Part shown: positions 6,180 to 7,845 of the stretch, piece after piece
How positions within the stretch are numbered: position 1 is the first letter of the stretch
Layout of the letters: every line of letters starts with the position of its first letter
Source: an uncultured Mailhella sp.
GTDB taxonomy: Bacteria > Desulfobacterota > Desulfovibrionia > Desulfovibrionales > Desulfovibrionaceae
DNA: 7,845 bases
Reading direction: 5' to 3'
Assembly (NCBI GenBank): GCA_910579055.1
Contig: CAJTSU010000011.1
Location: 1-7,845 of the forward strand
Notes under the pieces: generated by a model
Database searches by the model: none
Seen by the model: only the letters and a program-made list of their open reading frames with translations
Told to the model about the DNA's origin: nothing
Program-made: the position numbers and the translations under genes

Positions 6180-6492
6180 GGCTCTGTTGTAGAATAGTGT
6201 TGATGGCGTTGCGCGTGCTGTCTGGTTTTACTCCGGCACAGGCGGCAACATTCGTTGCCGCAAAGGCAGCCCGTGTTCCACACGGGCGAAAGGCAACAGG
6301 TATCCACGGCTGGCTCGCTTGCGCCTTTGTGCGGCTACGCCGCCCAAAGGCTCCGCTCCGCGAAACATTGCTTCCGCTCCTCGCCCCCCAAGATGCCGCA
6401 TTACCATGCGGCGGAGGGGCGTCGCTCCAAGCTCGCTACGCTCGCGCCTCCGGCGGTCAAGGTTATTTTCAACACTATTCTACAACACAGCC
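6180..6492 (-). mobile_element. 313-bp non-autonomous transposable element (MITE-like)
   Basis: The element is bounded by 24-bp terminal inverted repeats at 6180-6203 and 6469-6492 that match at 23 of 24 positions and begin GGCTCTGTTGTAGAA / GGCTGTGTTGTAGAA. Flanking octamers 6172-6179 (GTTCTCCC) and 6493-6500 (TTTCTCCC) match at 7 of 8 and look like a target-site duplication. There is no transposase. The inside is packed with hairpins: 6242-6249/6254-6261, 6269-6276/6280-6287, a bipartite stem 6323-6335/6339-6351, and 6395-6401/6406-6412. GG(C/T)TCT-type ends with 8-bp duplications recall ISL3-family elements, which is a suggestion from memory. It sits in the leader of the kinase gene and separates it from its former upstream region. 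A decayed inverted relative lies at 119-262. Open frames crossing it have no ribosome sites and reflect the hairpins. Confidence 0.8.
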
Positions 6493-6607
6493 TTTCTCCC
6501 GAAATGATGCCCGCTGTTCCACCCATATCCGGCCTTGCCGGGGAGAGCTCGCGGGAATCGCTCATGTTCTCGTAGCTCAGGATATCATGAGTGACAAGTG
6601 ATGAATA
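6493..6607. other. Intergenic DNA between the element and the ASST2 control region
   Basis: I see no convincing gene. On the minus strand a frame beginning at ATG 6565 runs toward the element, and removing the element plus one target copy would join it in frame to the kinase ATG. It has only a weak ribosome site, so I read it as former kinase leader, with an ancestral N-terminal extension as the less likely option. The kinase promoter should lie here or further right, now displaced by the insertion, but no clear minus-strand hexamers were found. Confidence 0.4.
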
Positions 6608-6625
6608 TGTGCGAAAAATCGCGCA
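6608..6625. promoter_or_regulatory. TGTGCGA-N4-TCGCGCA palindrome, candidate upstream activator site
   Basis: This is an 18-bp inverted repeat whose arms match at 6 of 7 positions. It is centred about 118 bp before the predicted ASST2 transcription start, the usual place for an enhancer-binding protein that activates a sigma-54 promoter. The half-site TGTGCG also occurs in the 18-bp repeat at 368-385 upstream of the HhH-ASST1 pair. The cognate regulator is not in the window. Confidence 0.45.
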
Positions 6626-6637
6626 GTCATAAGAAAA

Positions 6638-6657
6638 GCGCACGGACTCTCGCACAG
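6638..6657. promoter_or_regulatory. Second pair of TGTGCG-like half-sites
   Basis: GCGCACGG (6638-6645) and TCGCACAG (6650-6657) are minus-strand versions of the TGTGCG half-site, arranged as a direct pair 12 bp apart, about 80-95 bp before the predicted ASST2 start. Together with the palindrome at 6608-6625 they could make a two-site enhancer. The arrangement is looser than the first site. Confidence 0.3.
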
Positions 6658-6684
6658 TTTTCCGAGATAGTTTTTTATTTCTCA

Positions 6685-6707
6685 TTGCTATAACATATAG
6701 TTAGCAA
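6685..6707. promoter_or_regulatory. TTGCTA-N11-TAGCAA inverted repeat beside the -24 element
   Basis: Perfect 6-bp arms separated by 11 AT-rich bases end three bases before the GG of the candidate sigma-54 promoter. The position suits a repressor, a second activator or a DNA-bending protein. AT-rich sequence makes chance repeats easier, so support is moderate to low. Confidence 0.35.
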
Positions 6708-6708
6708 A

Positions 6709-6724
6709 CGGTACGTTTTTTGCT
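6709..6724 (+). promoter_or_regulatory. Candidate sigma-54 (-24/-12) promoter for ASST2
   Basis: CGGTACG-TTTT-TTGCT matches the sigma-54 consensus TGGCACG-N4-TTGCW except for two changes in the -24 half. The obligatory GG (6710-6711) and GC (6722-6723) are exactly ten bases apart. Transcription would start near 6735, leaving a leader of about 55 bases before the GTG at 6790. Palindromes at 6608-6657 lie at enhancer distance. No comparably good sigma-70 pair was found in this gap. Confidence 0.55.
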
Positions 6725-6743
6725 TAAATATACATAAAATTGG

Positions 6744-6763
6744 GGTTCGCCCTCCGGCGAACC
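6744..6763 (+). other. Hairpin in the ASST2 leader
   Basis: GGTTCGCC-ctcc-GGCGAACC is a perfect 8-bp stem with a 4-base loop. It lies between the predicted transcription start and the ASST2 Shine-Dalgarno (AAGAGGG, 6777-6783). No T-run follows, so it is not a typical terminator. It may protect the 5' end of the message or be another small palindromic repeat like those near the kinase gene. Confidence 0.5.
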
Positions 6764-6789
6764 GCGCACTTCTGACAAGAGGGTGTATT

Positions 6790-7845
6790 GTGAATCGACG
6801 TCATTTTCTCATGGGCATGGCCGCGACCGCGGGCGTTGCCATGATGCCCCGCATGGGCCGTGCTTTCCCATCCGTGTTCCCCCACGGCACTACCATTTAC
6901 AAACCGGAAAAATGCTGGAGCGGCTTTACCGTGTTCGGTGTGGAAACCGAAGGTCAGGGCTGTGTGCTCATCGACATGAACGGCAATGTGGTGAAGGAGT
7001 GGAAGCACGTCAGCGAGCTGGAGCATCCCACCAAGATCCTCAAGGGCGGCTATGTCATGGGCGCTACCCGCCAGAAGCCGGAAATGAAAGGCCGCACCTA
7101 CGGTGATCCCCATTCCGCCGACCTTTCCATCTGCGATTTTGACGGCAAGATCGTGCGCAATATTCCGCTTGCGGGCATGCACCACGACTACCAGGTGCAC
7201 AGCAGCCCCACCGGCTACTACAGCCCCACGCAGGAAGTTCTTTACGAACCGGATGAGAATATTCTGGTGCTTTCGCACCTGTTCACCACGCCGGAAGACA
7301 ACGGCTACACGCTGACCGCGCGTTCGCCTCTGGATGATGACTACATCTTTGAAGTGGACAAGAACAACAAGATTGTCTGGGATTACCGCTTCAGCGATCA
7401 CTTCGACGAAATGCCGTTCGACGACGAGTTCAAAGCCACCATGTTCAAGTACCCGACCTGGCAGGTGACTCGTACCCCCGGCGTCAAGGCGGCGGACTGG
7501 ATCCACTGCAACTCCCTGTCCAAGCTCGGACCGAACCACTGGTATGATGAAGATCCGGTGAAGTATTCCTGCTTCCACCCGGACAACCTCATTGTTTCCA
7601 ACCGTCAAACCCAGACCAGCTATATCATCGACAAGAAGACCAAGAAAATTGTCTGGCACATCGGCCCGGATTACTACAAGGATTCCGTGTGGTATCTGAA
7701 CGGCGAACCGCAGAAGGGCCGCGCGCTCAGCCGCCTGGGCCAGATCGTGGGCCAGCATCACACCCACATGATCCCGGCGGGCCTGCCCGGCGCGGGCAAC
7801 ATCATGATTTACGACAACGGCGGCTACTCTGGATACGGGCGCCGC
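6790..7845 (+). CDS. Tat-exported arylsulfotransferase (ASST2), 3' end outside the window
   Basis: The first 352 residues of a second PAPS-independent arylsulfotransferase are present; the frame is open to the window edge. The N-terminus NRRHFLMGMAATAGVAM fits a twin-arginine signal (RRxFL), so export would be folded via Tat, unlike Sec-type ASST1. The start is GTG at 6790 with AAGAGGG at 6777-6783; no closer ATG preserves the RR motif. Family features: GTTIYKPEK near 33, VLIDMNGNVVKEW (59-71), GMHHDY (129-134), DWIHCNS (236-242, candidate active-site His239), KKIVWHIG (286-292) and GQHHTHMIPAGLPGAGNIMIYDNG (321-344, candidate catalytic histidines 323/324/326 before DNG). The match to ASST1 in blade motifs and spacing shows paralogy. 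The likely role is sulfuryl transfer between phenolic compounds outside the cytoplasm; substrates are unknown. A candidate sigma-54 promoter and enhancer-like palindromes upstream suggest tight inducible control, unlike ASST1. The C-terminal blades cannot be judged. Confidence 0.9.
   Translation, partial: MNRRHFLMGMAATAGVAMMPRMGRAFPSVFPHGTTIYKPEKCWSGFTVFGVETEGQGCVLIDMNGNVVKEWKHVSELEHPTKILKGGYVMGATRQKPEMKGRTYGDPHSADLSICDFDGKIVRNIPLAGMHHDYQVHSSPTGYYSPTQEVLYEPDENILVLSHLFTTPEDNGYTLTARSPLDDDYIFEVDKNNKIVWDYRFSDHFDEMPFDDEFKATMFKYPTWQVTRTPGVKAADWIHCNSLSKLGPNHWYDEDPVKYSCFHPDNLIVSNRQTQTSYIIDKKTKKIVWHIGPDYYKDSVWYLNGEPQKGRALSRLGQIVGQHHTHMIPAGLPGAGNIMIYDNGGYSGYGRR

Noticed and set aside
6170..6307. Kinase start at ATG 6307
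   Set aside because: It is inside the transposable element, with no ribosome site; GGGAGAA is correctly placed before the ATG at 6169.
6098..6601. Plus-strand open frames across the element
   Set aside because: They are read through terminal repeats and hairpins, with no ribosome site or recognisable domain. This is typical of spurious genes called in repeats.
1..7845. CRISPR array, tRNA, rRNA, replication origin or phage genes
   Set aside because: I saw no regularly spaced direct repeats, cloverleaf with conserved tRNA loop bases, rRNA-like segments, DnaA-box cluster or phage proteins.

Overview
The window looks like a chromosome segment from a sulfate- or sulfite-reducing Desulfovibrionaceae-type bacterium (Desulfovibrio, Bilophila or a relative). 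The basis is moderately GC-rich coding DNA, strong GGAG-type ribosome sites, two paralogous PAPS-independent arylsulfotransferases, and GC-rich hairpin repeats between genes. The genus is an inference from gene content and style, not a database match.

Layout: (1) Positions 1-415 hold no gene. They contain a decayed copy of a dispersed repeat (about 81-262), then an AT-rich promoter region and a TGTGCG-N6-CGCACA inverted repeat. (2) Positions 416-2126, plus strand, hold a small exported helix-hairpin-helix (ComEA-like) protein and, 28 bases later, a Sec-exported arylsulfotransferase (ASST1), followed by a probable intrinsic terminator. (3) Positions 2307-4066, plus strand, hold panB and panC, which make pantoate and then pantothenate. 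(4) Positions 4088-6169, minus strand, convergent with panC, hold a membrane sensor histidine kinase with a periplasmic family-3 solute-binding domain, a PAS domain and an NtrB-like kinase core. (5) Positions 6170-6789 are the divergent intergenic region. It carries a 313-bp non-autonomous transposable element (6180-6492) with 24-bp terminal inverted repeats and an 8-bp target duplication that coincides with the kinase's Shine-Dalgarno. Beyond it is a candidate sigma-54 promoter with upstream palindromes facing the next gene. (6) From 6790 to the window end, plus strand, lies a second arylsulfotransferase (ASST2) with a twin-arginine signal, cut by the window edge.

How the parts may work together: the two ASSTs are periplasmic by signal peptide and probably move sulfuryl groups between phenolic compounds. 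The kinase between them senses something in the periplasm, and its NtrB-like core is of the type that usually controls sigma-54 activators. ASST2 has a good -24/-12 sequence (GG-N10-GC) with palindromes 80-130 bp upstream, where an enhancer-binding protein would sit. The same TGTGCG-N6-CGCRCA pattern lies upstream of the HhH-ASST1 pair. No response regulator is in the window, so this link is a hypothesis. The panBC genes are housekeeping and probably unrelated.

The least expected observations are the small transposable element in the kinase ribosome site, its decayed inverted relative at the other end of the window with a compensatory hairpin change, and a perfect 28-bp palindrome inside the kinase coding region.
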